From: Pseudomonas sp. QS1027
GTDB taxonomy: Bacteria > Pseudomonadota > Gammaproteobacteria > Pseudomonadales > Pseudomonadaceae
NCBI RefSeq assembly: GCF_002814235.1
Contig: NZ_PHSU01000016.1
Span: forward strand, 62,001-126,000
Length of the DNA stretch: 64,000 nt
Reading direction: 5' to 3'
Positions 25,584-34,047 of this stretch are shown piece after piece. Position 1 is the stretch's first letter. Every line of letters begins with the position of its first letter. Under the pieces are notes generated by a model, which worked only from the letters and a program-made list of their open reading frames with translations, was not told the origin of the DNA and did not search any database. The position numbers were made by a program, and so were the translations under genes.

Positions 25584-25820
25584 ATGCGAGTCGAGACAAT
25601 CAGCTACCTGAAATCCCATGCCTCCGATCTGGATCTTCAAGAACCAATGATCGTTACGCAGAATGGAAAGCCCGCTTACGTCATCGAATCCTATGAGGAC
25701 CGCGTCCGTCGAGACGAGGCATTGGCGCTGGTCAAGCTGCTCGCAATCAGCTCCCGCGAATACTCGGAAGGTAAGTTCCTGACAGCTGATGAAATGCGGG
25801 CCCGCAGAGCCAGAAAATGA
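25584..25820 (+). CDS. Phd/YefM-type antitoxin
   Basis: The 78-residue protein starts [17 protein letters not shown], the standard beginning of the Phd/YefM antitoxin fold. That segment aligns with the N-terminal DNA-binding part; [18 protein letters not shown] is the conserved strand region. The C-terminal part is helical and basic, as expected for the toxin-binding tail. ATG 25584 has GGAGATA upstream; the frame is open 49 codons further but those read as non-protein. The stop overlaps the toxin start (ATGA). It probably represses the operon and inactivates the toxin. Confidence 0.85.
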   Translation: MRVETISYLKSHASDLDLQEPMIVTQNGKPAYVIESYEDRVRRDEALALVKLLAISSREYSEGKFLTADEMRARRARK

Positions 25821-26158
25821 CAAAAATCGTTTTCACTAACACGGCCATCAGCTCAATCGACACGCAAGAGTTTTATCTCGCCGACAAAGTAGGCATTCAG
25901 ACCGCTTCAAAATACTTTGGTGATCTTGAAGATAAAATAGACCGGCGACTCAGCGATCACCCTCAATCTGGGCAGCTCTGCCAACAAGCGGCAGAACTGG
26001 GCGCTTTGCAGTACCGGGAACTGAATTACAACCCCTACCGTGTCATCTACAGCTACGACACCATTAACGACGTCGCCGTCATACACCTGATATTGAATCA
26101 AGTCCAGAACGTGCAAGACTGGTTGGTGCACTACTGCCTGGTTAAAGATCTCAACTAG
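25817..26158 (+). CDS. RelE/ParE-superfamily toxin
   Basis: The 113-residue protein is slightly long for the family. It begins [21 protein letters not shown] and has the conserved beta-hairpin [16 protein letters not shown] (about 68-83), followed by [14 protein letters not shown], the typical RelE/ParE core. ParE poisons gyrase and RelE cleaves ribosome-bound mRNA; which applies cannot be decided by eye. The start overlaps the antitoxin stop by 4 bp, a coupled type II toxin-antitoxin operon. It converges on a broken phage-type gene. Confidence 0.85.
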   Translation: MTKIVFTNTAISSIDTQEFYLADKVGIQTASKYFGDLEDKIDRRLSDHPQSGQLCQQAAELGALQYRELNYNPYRVIYSYDTINDVAVIHLILNQVQNVQDWLVHYCLVKDLN

Positions 26159-26174
26159 GGTGCTCGGATACCAA

Positions 26175-26202
26175 AACGCCGCACTGTTCCCAGCGCGGCG
26201 TT
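26175..26202. terminator. Bidirectional hairpin between toxin and BRO pseudogene
   Basis: AACGCCGCACTG and CAGCGCGGCGTT form a stem of 11 pairs with one mismatch and a four-base loop (TTCC). It stands in the 65-bp gap between two convergent genes. No strong T-run follows on the plus strand; it nevertheless fits a shared transcript end. Confidence 0.6.
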
Positions 26203-26223
26203 CAGCTTTCAAATGGTCGCTAG

Positions 26224-26814
26224 CTACCAGACGCTGCCACACCCACTGACCGGCACCTCCTGCGGCATATCACGCAGCCGAATCCACGGTTCTTTCCGCC
26301 AGTGCAGCAGGCTCAATGCTCCGCCATCCCACTCCAGAATTCCAAGGCTCGGCGCTTGGGTCAACGCCGGCTGCGGCTGGCCGCGCAACATCGGCAGCAC
26401 CTGGTGCGTCAGCCATTGGCGCAGGTGGCGATTCTCCGGCAGGTAGTGATAGACCAGCATCGCGTAGACGCCGGACTCGCTGAGCATCAGGTGATCTTCA
26501 GATCGGCCGCTACCCTTGAGTTTCAGCACTCACCGCTGATCTGGATCGAGCTTGATGGCTTTGCGTTCATGCCACTCGATTCCCATCAGATGCCCGATAT
26601 CACGGGCGCAGAACCAGGCTTCGTCATGCAGGAGCAAGGCCCGGAGCTTTAGATGATGGCGGGTAAAAATGCGTGGTTCGAAAGCAATGTTAACGGCAAG
26701 ACCAAGCGGCTTTGACGCATCAGTAGCACCGCCGTCATCAAGATGTTTTTGTATGGTTTCAGCGTGGCTTTCGAGAATGACTTTTTCCATTTTGGAATAC
26801 TCCGAGAGATTCAA
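26224..26814 (-). pseudogene. Phage-type BRO-N antirepressor-like gene, broken by TGA
   Basis: One reading frame codes for 196 amino acids but is interrupted by a single TGA at 26530-26532. The first part (94 residues) ends AWFCARDIGHLMGIEWHERK..DPDQR. The continuation in the same frame reads VLKLKGSGRSEDHLMLSESG, then LRQWLTHQVLPMLRG, the standard second half of a BRO-N domain. The junction fits without a gap, so a CGA-to-TGA substitution is the simplest explanation. A GTG right after the TGA could restart translation of the second half. Such antirepressor genes occur in prophages and as solo copies in Pseudomonas genomes. The gene is probably non-functional. Confidence 0.8.
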
Positions 26815-27141
26815 GGAGCTGCCATAAAAGCCTTCCTACGGACTTGGGTGGCAGCCGTACGCGGGGTAGGAACCGAGCTCTCTCGGACACTCGGCCACGA
26901 ATCAACGTGCCCGCGCACGGCCACCATGAGGGGAACACTGGCGACAAAACCAGCGAGTATGGTGGCTGTTCAGTATCGAAAGAGTCAATTGCAAGGGTTC
27001 CTACGCCCTGTCACCGATTTGGCGATGACAGGAGAAAGGCTAACGTCACTGCACCGCTCGGAAAAGACAGCACAGATCGCCACCCGCAGTACGACATTTC
27101 CTAAAAACCACACGACAAATTGCAATATCACCGCAGCGTCC
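26815..27141 (-). other. Structured leader-like region upstream of BRO pseudogene
   Basis: This 327-bp stretch has no supported gene. It contains a hairpin CCTGTCACCG/CGATGACAGG (27007-27032). It also contains a pair of inverted words GGTAGGAACC (26865-26874) and GGTTCCTAC (26996-27004), and TTCCTAC (26833-26839) facing GTAGGAA (26866-26872). Translations of the plus strand here (for example VAVQYRKSQLQGFLRPVTDL) resemble a recurring annotated sequence in other Pseudomonas genomes as far as I remember, which suggests a multicopy leader rather than a protein. Confidence 0.4.
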
Positions 27142-27753
27142 TCAGACGCCCCGATAACGCTTCAAATGCTCGCCAATCTTCGCCGCCGGCACCTTCTGCA
27201 ATTTGCACAACCAATCATGGGACAACACCTGCACCCCATGCTTGTCGCGCAACTCGCCAGCCATATGCGCCAGCAGGTTCGCCGCCATCTCGGCATCGGC
27301 CATGGCCCGGTGCGCCTGCCCCGTGTGTGGCAAGCGGGCAAAAGCCGTCAGCGTACCGAGCTTGTGATTCGGCGCCGCCGGCATCAAGCGCCGCGCCAGC
27401 AACAACGAACAGGCAAAATTCTGCAAACGCGTACGCTTGATCCGCCCCAATTCGTAATCCCAGAACTTCTGGTCGAATGCGGCGTTATGGGCCAGTAACG
27501 GAGTCGTACCGACAAACTCGTTGACCTCGTTCATCACCCGCTCCGCCGACGGCGCGGTGCGCAACATGGCGTTGCTGATGCCGGTCAGCTGTTCGATAAA
27601 TGCCGGTACGCGCACGCCAGCATTCATCAGGCTCTGGTAACGGTCGACAATGCGCCCTTGTTCCAGGATGACCACGGCGATTTCCGTAGCCCGGCACCCC
27701 GCGTTCGGCGTGATGCCCGTGGTTTCAAAGTCGATGACCGCAATACGTTCCAA
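27142..27753 (-). CDS. DEDDh 3'-5' exonuclease, DnaQ/PolC-like
   Basis: The 203-residue exonuclease has Exo I VIDFETTG (Asp and Glu metal ligands), Exo II HNAAFDQKFW, and Exo III HRAMADAEMAANL (catalytic His and Asp), the complete DEDDh set. It is a free-standing proofreading-type or RNA/DNA-trimming nuclease, not the polymerase subunit. The start is uncertain. TTG 27753 gives MERIAVIDFETTG with AAAGGG upstream and is preferred; TTG 27771 would add six residues. It follows the NYN nuclease gene by about 26 bp and is probably cotranscribed. Confidence 0.88.
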   Translation of the reverse strand: MERIAVIDFETTGITPNAGCRATEIAVVILEQGRIVDRYQSLMNAGVRVPAFIEQLTGISNAMLRTAPSAERVMNEVNEFVGTTPLLAHNAAFDQKFWDYELGRIKRTRLQNFACSLLLARRLMPAAPNHKLGTLTAFARLPHTGQAHRAMADAEMAANLLAHMAGELRDKHGVQVLSHDWLCKLQKVPAAKIGEHLKRYRGV

Positions 27754-27779
27754 AAGCCCAGCCCTTTGCAAAATCAGTT

Positions 27780-28259
27780 TCAGTTTTTCAACAACAACGC
27801 GCCTTCGATGGGCACGTAGCGGCTTGCGGCACGGATCAACGAATTGGCCGTCAGCCCCGGCACGCCATAAGCCACGGCTTCGACGCCGTGCTTGTCGATG
27901 ATACGCGTGAGCAGCAGGTCGAAATCGCCGTCGCCGGACGCCAGCACCACTTCGTCGACATGGGGCGCCACGTCCATGATATCGATGGTGATGCCCACGT
28001 CCCAGTCGCCCTTGGCCGAACCGTCGCTGCGCTGGATGTAAGGCTTGAGCTTCACCGTAAAGCCCAGGTTGCGCAGGATCTGCTGGAACTGCTGCTGCTT
28101 GCTGTCGCCGCGATCGATGGCGTAGGCGTAGGCCTCGACGATCTCCCCGCGCTGGCTGATATCAGCCCACAGGGCGGCATAGTTGAAGTGACAACCATAG
28201 GCCTGGCGAACGGTGTAGTAGAGGTTCTGCACATCGGCGAACACAGCGATTTTCTTCAC
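27780..28259 (-). CDS. NYN-domain (LabA/DUF88) PIN-like ribonuclease
   Basis: The 159-residue protein starts MKKIAVFADVQNLYYTVRQ, with the NYN acidic site Asp9 and Asn12. Further acidic motifs are KGDWDVGITIDIMD and LASGDGDFDLLL. The four-acid arrangement and N-x-Y pattern are those of NYN nucleases related to PIN domains, expected to cut RNA. It is first gene of a probable two-gene unit with the DEDDh exonuclease. The biological target is unknown. Confidence 0.9.
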   Translation of the reverse strand: MKKIAVFADVQNLYYTVRQAYGCHFNYAALWADISQRGEIVEAYAYAIDRGDSKQQQFQQILRNLGFTVKLKPYIQRSDGSAKGDWDVGITIDIMDVAPHVDEVVLASGDGDFDLLLTRIIDKHGVEAVAYGVPGLTANSLIRAASRYVPIEGALLLKN

Positions 28260-28441
28260 CGCGAATCCTCATGGCGCAAAGCGCACTGGCGGGTGATGAC
28301 GAGCGCTCGGGAGCGATTAGGTGCGCAGTATGCCAGCCCGGGGGAAGGTTCAGCGAATAATCGGCGGGGCGAGTGTCAGCGCTTCAGGCGTCTGACGGGC
28401 TTGAGGCGGCGAACGCAGATTTTGCGGATCACGCAAAACCT

Positions 28442-28517
28442 TGTAGGAGCCTGGCTTGCCAGCGAAGCTTTTGGCGGCCTCAAGGGCCTCTTCGCGGGCA
28501 AGCCCTGCTCCTACAGG
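28442..28517. repeat. REP/REPIN palindrome, CGCGGGCAAG type
   Basis: The left half TGTAGGAGCCTGGCTTGCCA faces the right half CGCGGGCAAGCCCTGCTCCT across about 35 bp. The left arm resembles GGCTTGCCAGCGAAG and the right arm CTTCGCGGGCAAG, so they are a heterogeneous pair. The right arm matches the element at 3051. Confidence 0.75.
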
Positions 28518-28540
28518 ACTGTGTTCACCCAAACAGAGGG

Positions 28541-29323
28541 TCAGACGAAGGAGTCGTCGTCGCCAGAAAAGGAGGAACTGTCGTCATCGAAATCGGTGTC
28601 GGCGAAACCACCCTGGTTGTTATTGCTGCCCCAGGAATCGTTGTTGGCCATGCGCTGATCATCACCCCAACCACCGCCACCACCGTTGTTGCTCATCGGG
28701 CTCGGCTCGATGATTTCCTCGATGATCTGCGGTTGCTGCTGGTTGTGATGGAACAGGCTGCTGATACCTTCCGCCAGCATCACGCCACCGGCCACACCGG
28801 CCGCGGTTTTCAGCGCGCCACCGAGGAAGCCGCTACCCATGGGCGCGGCCGGGGCCGCCTGTTGGGGGGCAGGCTGGGCGTAGGCCGGCTGCTGATAGTT
28901 GGGTTGGGTGTTGTAGTTCTGCTGGGGTGGTGGAGCGTTGAACCCCGGACGCCCAGGCTCACGCCAGCCGCCGGAGTTGCTCGGTGCAGGCGCTGGAGCC
29001 GGATCGCGGCTGCCACCGAAAATGCTCGACAGGAAACCACCGCTGCTCGATGCCGGCGCGGCGCTCTGGGCACGGGCCTGCTGCAACTCGTCCTGAAGCT
29101 GCTGCAATTGCGCCTGCAATTGCTTGTTCTGTTCGTCGAGGCTCTTGATCGCGTGCTCTTGCACCAGGATCGACTGGGTCATGTAGTACGGTGCAGCCGG
29201 TTGGCGAGTCAGGTGTTCCTTGATCCGCGCCTCGGCCAGGGCGTCACGCGGGGCTGAATCCGTTCCGGCTTGCTGCAACCGTGAAAACAGTCCATCGATC
29301 AGGGTTTGCTCTTCGCTGTTCAT
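28541..29323 (-). CDS. DUF2076 family protein, low-complexity
   Basis: The 260-residue protein starts MNSEEQTLIDGLFSRLQQAG. The N-terminal conserved part includes a coiled coil (about residues 58-88, KSLDEQNKQLQAQLQQLQDE), followed by Gln/Pro/Ala/Asn-rich linkers. A glycine-rich hydrophobic patch GGALKTAAGVAGGVMLAEG lies near 170, and the tail is acidic (FADTDFDDD...DDDSFV). The family has no known activity. It lacks a signal peptide. Confidence 0.85.
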   Translation of the reverse strand: MNSEEQTLIDGLFSRLQQAGTDSAPRDALAEARIKEHLTRQPAAPYYMTQSILVQEHAIKSLDEQNKQLQAQLQQLQDELQQARAQSAAPASSSGGFLSSIFGGSRDPAPAPAPSNSGGWREPGRPGFNAPPPQQNYNTQPNYQQPAYAQPAPQQAAPAAPMGSGFLGGALKTAAGVAGGVMLAEGISSLFHHNQQQPQIIEEIIEPSPMSNNGGGGGWGDDQRMANNDSWGSNNNQGGFADTDFDDDSSSFSGDDDSFV

Positions 29324-29505
29324 GGCGACCTCATTAGATTGCCGGGTAGAAATCGATCGCCTCGACCCAACCGGGCCAGGCGTTCTCCAGTTATGGGGTT
29401 GTTACTGGAAGTTTCAATAGTCCTTACCTAACGTTTACATTTGAGTGTCGGCCCGCGCCATCGGTTAAAGTGTGGCCCTGCCTCAGCCCGCGCGATAGAC
29501 AACCG

Positions 29506-30168
29506 ATGAACCCGTTCAATGTAATCCGTGATTCCCTGTACTTTTTCCAGCGCAACCTGCGCCAGATCGCCCTGCTCTGCCTGCCACTGGTGATCGTCGA
29601 AACCCTGCTCCAGCAACTGCTGGACAACGCCGTGGGCCCGGATGCCTCGCCGGCCTATGGCCTGGTGGCCGGGCTGCTGGTCTATCCACTCTACACTGCG
29701 GCGCTGATTCTGTTTCTCGATGCCCGCAGCCGTGGCGAAACGCCAGCCAATCGCGACCTGCTGGCCATGTCCCTGCGCCTGTGGCCGCGCTTTGCGCTGC
29801 TCTCGGCGATCAATACCATCGCCATCGTGCTGGGGCTGTCGCTGTATTTCATTCCCGGCATCTGGCTGACCGTGATCCTGGCCTTCTCCGAATACCTGCT
29901 GGTGCTGCGCGGGCGCGAGCCGCTGCGGGCGATGAAAGAGAGCTTCGCCTTGAGCCGCGGCCACTTCTGGCTAACCTTCACCTGCATTCTGTGTGTAATG
30001 GGTCCACTCTGGCTGCTCAAGGGGTTGAGCCTGAGTCTCTATCCGGCACCGCAGAACCCGGTGCTGATGCTGGTCATCGACAGCGCCCACAGTTTCCTGC
30101 AACTGTTCAGCAGCGTCGTACTGTTCCGAATCTATATGCTGATCGGTGAAAATTCCGCCAAAGACTGA
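29506..30168 (+). CDS. YciC-family inner-membrane protein (UPF0259)
   Basis: The 220-residue membrane protein starts MNPFNVIRDSLYFFQRNL and has about six hydrophobic helices. The motif LVLRGREPLRAMKESFALSRGHFW near residue 140 is typical of the YciC/UPF0259 family. ATG 29506 was chosen by family match; the open frame begins 12 codons earlier. It precedes an endonuclease/phosphatase-family gene by 10 bp, probably one operon. No function has been assigned to the family as far as I know. Confidence 0.82.
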   Translation: MNPFNVIRDSLYFFQRNLRQIALLCLPLVIVETLLQQLLDNAVGPDASPAYGLVAGLLVYPLYTAALILFLDARSRGETPANRDLLAMSLRLWPRFALLSAINTIAIVLGLSLYFIPGIWLTVILAFSEYLLVLRGREPLRAMKESFALSRGHFWLTFTCILCVMGPLWLLKGLSLSLYPAPQNPVLMLVIDSAHSFLQLFSSVVLFRIYMLIGENSAKD

Positions 30169-30178
30169 ACCGAGGCCC

Positions 30179-31261
30179 ATGACCCGTCTATTACGTTACC
30201 TGGTGGCCGGCCTGCTGATTGTCGCGGGCCTTACCGCCCTGCTGGTCTACAGCCTGACCTGGCGCCCGGAAGAGCGCGAGACCCTGCCCGTGCGCTGCAC
30301 CGCCGAGGCTCCGGTGCTGATTCCCGGCCAGGCCCTCAAGGTGATGACCTGGAACCTCCAGTACCTGGCGGGCAAACGTTATGTGTTCTGGTACGACCTG
30401 CCCGACGGCAGCGGCCCGGACGATCGCCCGACCCCGGAAGACATGGCCTTCAGCCTGGACGAGGTGACGCGGGTGATCCGCGACGAGCAGCCGGACATCG
30501 TGCTGTTGCAGGAAGTCGACGAGAACGCCAAGAGCAGTGCTTACCAGGATCAGTTGAAGTTGCTCCAGGAACGTCTGGCGGACCTGTACCCCTGCAGCTC
30601 CCAGGCGTTCGACTGGAAAGCCGACTTTGTCCCGAACCTGCATATTTTCGGCAGTGTCGGGCGCAAGCTGGCGACCCTGAGTCGCTATCAGGTCGAACAC
30701 GCCGAACGCCAGCAATTGCCCCTGGCCTCGGGCAATCTGCTCAAGCGGCAGTTCCAGCCCCGCCCGGCGCTGCTGGTGAACTACCTGCCCTTGAGCGACG
30801 GCGGGCAACTGGCGGTGGTCAATACCCAACTGGGGGCCTATGCCCAGAACGACACCCAGCTCAGGGAAGTACAGACGACCCTGCAATTGCTCGACAAGTT
30901 CGAGAGCCAGGGCACGCCATGGCTGATCGGCGGTGATTTCAATCTGCTGCCGCTGGGCCAGTATCTGCGCCTGCCACCACGCTTGCGCGGCGGTTACTCG
31001 GCGGACAGTGAGTTGCATCTGCTGTGGGACAAATACCCGATGATCCCGAGCAACAACGAAGCCAGCGGCATCGACCGTGAGCGGTGGCTGACGTTTTACC
31101 CGAACGATCCCGACGTCAGCGGGCCGGATCGGACCCTGGATTACTTTTTCTACAGCTCCAAGCTCAAGCGGATCGAGGCCCAGGTACGGCAGGACGATAC
31201 CTTGACGATTTCCGATCACTTGCCGGTGCTGGCGCGGTTTCTGTTGCCAGCGGCGCAGTGA
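30179..31261 (+). CDS. Endonuclease/exonuclease/phosphatase-family protein, membrane-anchored
   Basis: The 360-residue protein has an N-terminal membrane anchor (residues 6-27) and an EEP catalytic domain outside the cytoplasm. Visible motifs are MTWNLQYL (Asn), LLQEVDE (metal-binding Glu), NTQLGAYAQ, GGDFNLLP (Asp/Asn) and the C-terminal SDHLPVLA (catalytic Asp-His pair). Relatives cleave phosphodiesters in DNA, RNA, inositol phosphates or sphingomyelin, so the substrate is open. ATG 30179 has GAGG upstream. Confidence 0.85.
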   Translation: MTRLLRYLVAGLLIVAGLTALLVYSLTWRPEERETLPVRCTAEAPVLIPGQALKVMTWNLQYLAGKRYVFWYDLPDGSGPDDRPTPEDMAFSLDEVTRVIRDEQPDIVLLQEVDENAKSSAYQDQLKLLQERLADLYPCSSQAFDWKADFVPNLHIFGSVGRKLATLSRYQVEHAERQQLPLASGNLLKRQFQPRPALLVNYLPLSDGGQLAVVNTQLGAYAQNDTQLREVQTTLQLLDKFESQGTPWLIGGDFNLLPLGQYLRLPPRLRGGYSADSELHLLWDKYPMIPSNNEASGIDRERWLTFYPNDPDVSGPDRTLDYFFYSSKLKRIEAQVRQDDTLTISDHLPVLARFLLPAAQ

Positions 31262-31323
31262 CCGCCTTGCCGGGGACTCGTTACCTTCACTGCCTGGCCC
31301 CGCCGCTGCGGCCAACAGAGTCC

Positions 31324-31413
31324 CTGTAGGAGCCGGCTTGCTGGCGATGCGATCTGATGGGCGACATCGTCGTCGCCTGGAAAATCGCTATCGCCAGCAA
31401 GCCGGCTCCTACA
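31324..31413 (+). repeat. REPIN, GCCGGCTTGCTGGCGAT type (copy C)
   Basis: The arms CTGTAGGAGCCGGCTTGCTG and CGCCAGCAAGCCGGCTCCTA flank a spacer starting GATGCGATCTGATGGGCGAC. It is identical, in the opposite orientation, to 10513-10603 over 90 bp, and lies between the EEP gene and hrpB (convergent). Confidence 0.9.
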
Positions 31414-31445
31414 AGTTTTGGCGTGTCCTTTCGTTCGCGGCAACC

Positions 31446-33977
31446 TTACTTGCGCGGTTTGATCCGCGCCGTCGCCTCGGCCACCAGCGGATCATCCGGC
31501 CAATAATGCTTCGGATAACGTCCCTTGAGGTCCTTCTTCACTTCGGCGTAGGTGCTGCGCCAGAAGTTCGCCAGATCCTGGGTCACCTGCACCGGGCGCC
31601 GGGCCGGCGACAGCAGGTGCAGTTTCACCACCTGGCGACCGCCGGCAATTCGCGGTGTCTCGGCCAGGCCGAACAACTCCTGCAGGCGCACCGCCAGAAT
31701 CGGTGGCTGCTCGCTGTAGTCCAAACGGATCGACGACCCCGAAGGCACGCTCAGATGATGCGGAGCCAACTCCTCCAGGCGTTGCGGCAACGGCCAGGGC
31801 AACAGGCTGTGAAGAATCCCGGCCAGTTCCAGGTTGGCGAAATGACTGAGCCGCGACACCCGCCCCAGATAAGGCTTGAGCCACTGCTCCAGGGTCGCCA
31901 GCAAGGTCTTGTCGCTGACATCCGGCCATTCGCTCTCGCCCTTCCCATCCAGGTCCAGTTTGCGTAACAAGGCTACCCGCGCCTGCCACTGGCGCAGCTC
32001 CGGGGTCCAGGGCAACAGTTCCAGGCCCTTGCGCCGCACCAGGTTGACCAACGCCTGGCTACGTGCCGCCTCGTCCAGTCCGGTCAAGGGTTCGCGACTG
32101 AGGATCAATTCGCCGACCTTGCGCTGGCGCTCGGCTCGCAACACGCCTTCGCGCTCGTCCCAGTCCAGTTGGTCGACCGTGCTCACCTGCTCGGCCAGCA
32201 CGCTGTCGAACAGGCCCGGATCGAACTCCGCCGCCAGGTAGATACGTTCCTCACGCTGGCCCTGGCGACTGCCGAGGTCGGCCACCACCAGCCAGGGCTG
32301 TTTCATCAGGCTGTCGGTTTCGCTGAACAAGGCCGCCCGGCCATTGGCCAGCCGATATTCCGCACTCCCCTCGCGACGCTGTTGTGCGACCCGATCCGGG
32401 TACGCCAGGGCCAACAGCGCTCCCAACCAGCGCGGATGATCCGGGTCGGCCACCGGCTCACTCGCGGCACCGCGCAAATAGCCGCGATACTGCCGCGCCA
32501 GTTGCCGCGCACGCTGCACACCGCCCTGGGCGCCGCGAGCCGCACGCTCTTCACCCGCCAGCAAGGCCAACCGCGTATGCAGGTCAGCCCCACCGCCGCG
32601 CTGGATATCCCGCTCGCCCAGGAGTGCCGCGACATCGCAGGCCATGTTCGCCAACCCCAACGCCTGGCCGCGCAACAGCAAATGGGCGATACGCGGATGC
32701 GCCGGCAATTCGGCCATGGCCTGACCATGACTCGTCAATGCGTACTCGGCGCCAGCCTTGCTGGCCAAGGCCCCGAGCCGTTGCAGCAGATCCTGCGCCT
32801 GGCCATAAGCGGCCGCTGGCGGAGCATCCATCCAGACCAACTCGCCGGGCGCCACGCCCCAGCGAGCCAGTTGCAAGGCCAACCCGGCCAGGTCGGCCTG
32901 AAGAATTTCCGCGCTGCCATAGGAGGCCAGCTGTTCATGCTGGGCCTCGGACCACAACCGATAACACACCCCCGGCTCCAGACGCCCGGCGCGGCCCGCC
33001 CGCTGGGTGGCACTGGCCCGGGAGATACGCTGGGTGTCGAGGCGGGTCATGCCACTACCGGGATCGAAACGCGGCACCCGCGCCAGCCCGGCGTCGATGA
33101 CCACCCGCACGCCATTGATGGTCAGGCTGGTTTCCGCGATGTTGGTCGCCAGCACCACCTTGCGCTTGCCGGCGGGTGTCGGCTCGATGGCGGCGCGCTG
33201 GGCCGCGAGATCCAGTTCACCATGCAGCGGGCACAGCAACACGTCGGTCCGCCCGCCCAGGCTCTCCTCCAGTTGCTGGTGCACTCGACGGATCTCCGCC
33301 TGGCCCGGCAAAAACACCAGCAAGCTGCCGTGTTCGGCGTCCAGCGCCTCGTGCACGGTCTGTACCACCCGCGGCTCGATAAATTCGCCGGGTTGGAAGG
33401 CCCGACTCCAACGCAAAGTCACCGGGAACATGCGCCCTTCGCTGCGCACCACCGGCGCGTCGTCCAGCAAACCGGCCAGGCGCTCGCCTTCGAGGGTGGC
33501 GGACATCAGCAGGATCTTCAGCGGCTGCTCGTCACGAAACATCTGCCGCCCGTTGAGGCTCAGGGCCAGGGCCAGATCAGCATCCAGGCTGCGCTCGTGG
33601 AATTCGTCGAAGATCACCAGCCCGACGCCCTCAAGGGCCGGGTCGTCATTCAAACGACGGGACAGAATGCCTTCGGTGACCACTTCGACGCGCGTCTTCG
33701 GGCCGACCCGGCTTTCCAGGCGGATGCGATAGCCGACGGTCTCGCCAACCTTCTCCCCCAGCTCGCTGGCCAGCCGCTCGGCCGCCGCGCGGGCCGCGAG
33801 ACGCCGCGGCTCAAGCATCAGGATGGTTTGCCCGGCCAGCCACGGCTCGTTCAGTAACGCCAGCGGCACCCGCGTGGTTTTACCGGCGCCGGGGGGCGCT
33901 TCCAGTACTGCTTCATGGCGTTCGCTCAACGCTTGGCGCAACGCCGGCAATACTTCATCAATCGGCAACGAATTCAT
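31446..33977 (-). CDS. hrpB: ATP-dependent helicase HrpB
   Basis: HrpB is an 843-residue DExH-box helicase. Motif I is EAPPGAGKTTRVP (residues 25-37), motif II is IFDEFHERSLD (DEFH rather than DEAH, normal for HrpB), motif III SATLEG, and motif VI is QRAGRAGR. The C-terminal HrpB-specific domain extends to the end. Its cellular task is not well defined; related HrpA acts on mRNA and ribosomes. A 72-bp segment covering its first codons and upstream region recurs, degenerate, at 35569-35641. Confidence 0.95.
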   Translation of the reverse strand: MNSLPIDEVLPALRQALSERHEAVLEAPPGAGKTTRVPLALLNEPWLAGQTILMLEPRRLAARAAAERLASELGEKVGETVGYRIRLESRVGPKTRVEVVTEGILSRRLNDDPALEGVGLVIFDEFHERSLDADLALALSLNGRQMFRDEQPLKILLMSATLEGERLAGLLDDAPVVRSEGRMFPVTLRWSRAFQPGEFIEPRVVQTVHEALDAEHGSLLVFLPGQAEIRRVHQQLEESLGGRTDVLLCPLHGELDLAAQRAAIEPTPAGKRKVVLATNIAETSLTINGVRVVIDAGLARVPRFDPGSGMTRLDTQRISRASATQRAGRAGRLEPGVCYRLWSEAQHEQLASYGSAEILQADLAGLALQLARWGVAPGELVWMDAPPAAAYGQAQDLLQRLGALASKAGAEYALTSHGQAMAELPAHPRIAHLLLRGQALGLANMACDVAALLGERDIQRGGGADLHTRLALLAGEERAARGAQGGVQRARQLARQYRGYLRGAASEPVADPDHPRWLGALLALAYPDRVAQQRREGSAEYRLANGRAALFSETDSLMKQPWLVVADLGSRQGQREERIYLAAEFDPGLFDSVLAEQVSTVDQLDWDEREGVLRAERQRKVGELILSREPLTGLDEAARSQALVNLVRRKGLELLPWTPELRQWQARVALLRKLDLDGKGESEWPDVSDKTLLATLEQWLKPYLGRVSRLSHFANLELAGILHSLLPWPLPQRLEELAPHHLSVPSGSSIRLDYSEQPPILAVRLQELFGLAETPRIAGGRQVVKLHLLSPARRPVQVTQDLANFWRSTYAEVKKDLKGRYPKHYWPDDPLVAEATARIKPRK

Positions 33978-34014
33978 GGTGACTCCCAGGCTGACCGTGA
34001 ATTATACGGTGAAC
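33943..34014. repeat. hrpB 5'-end segment, parent copy of an imperfect repeat
   Basis: On the plus strand this segment begins GCCGGCAATACTTCATCAAT and continues through the hrpB start codon and about 37 bp of upstream sequence. The second copy at 35569-35641 begins GCCGGCAAGACTTCATCAAT. The two copies bracket the chemoreceptor gene. Confidence 0.7.
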
Positions 34015-34047
34015 CCGGCAGGCCTCCAAAGCTAAAGGACCCGCCCC

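Noticed and set aside
26224-26529. Treating the two halves of the BRO frame as separate genes
   Set aside because: Both lie in one frame separated by a single stop codon and together make one continuous domain; the second has only a GTG directly after the stop and no ribosome site.
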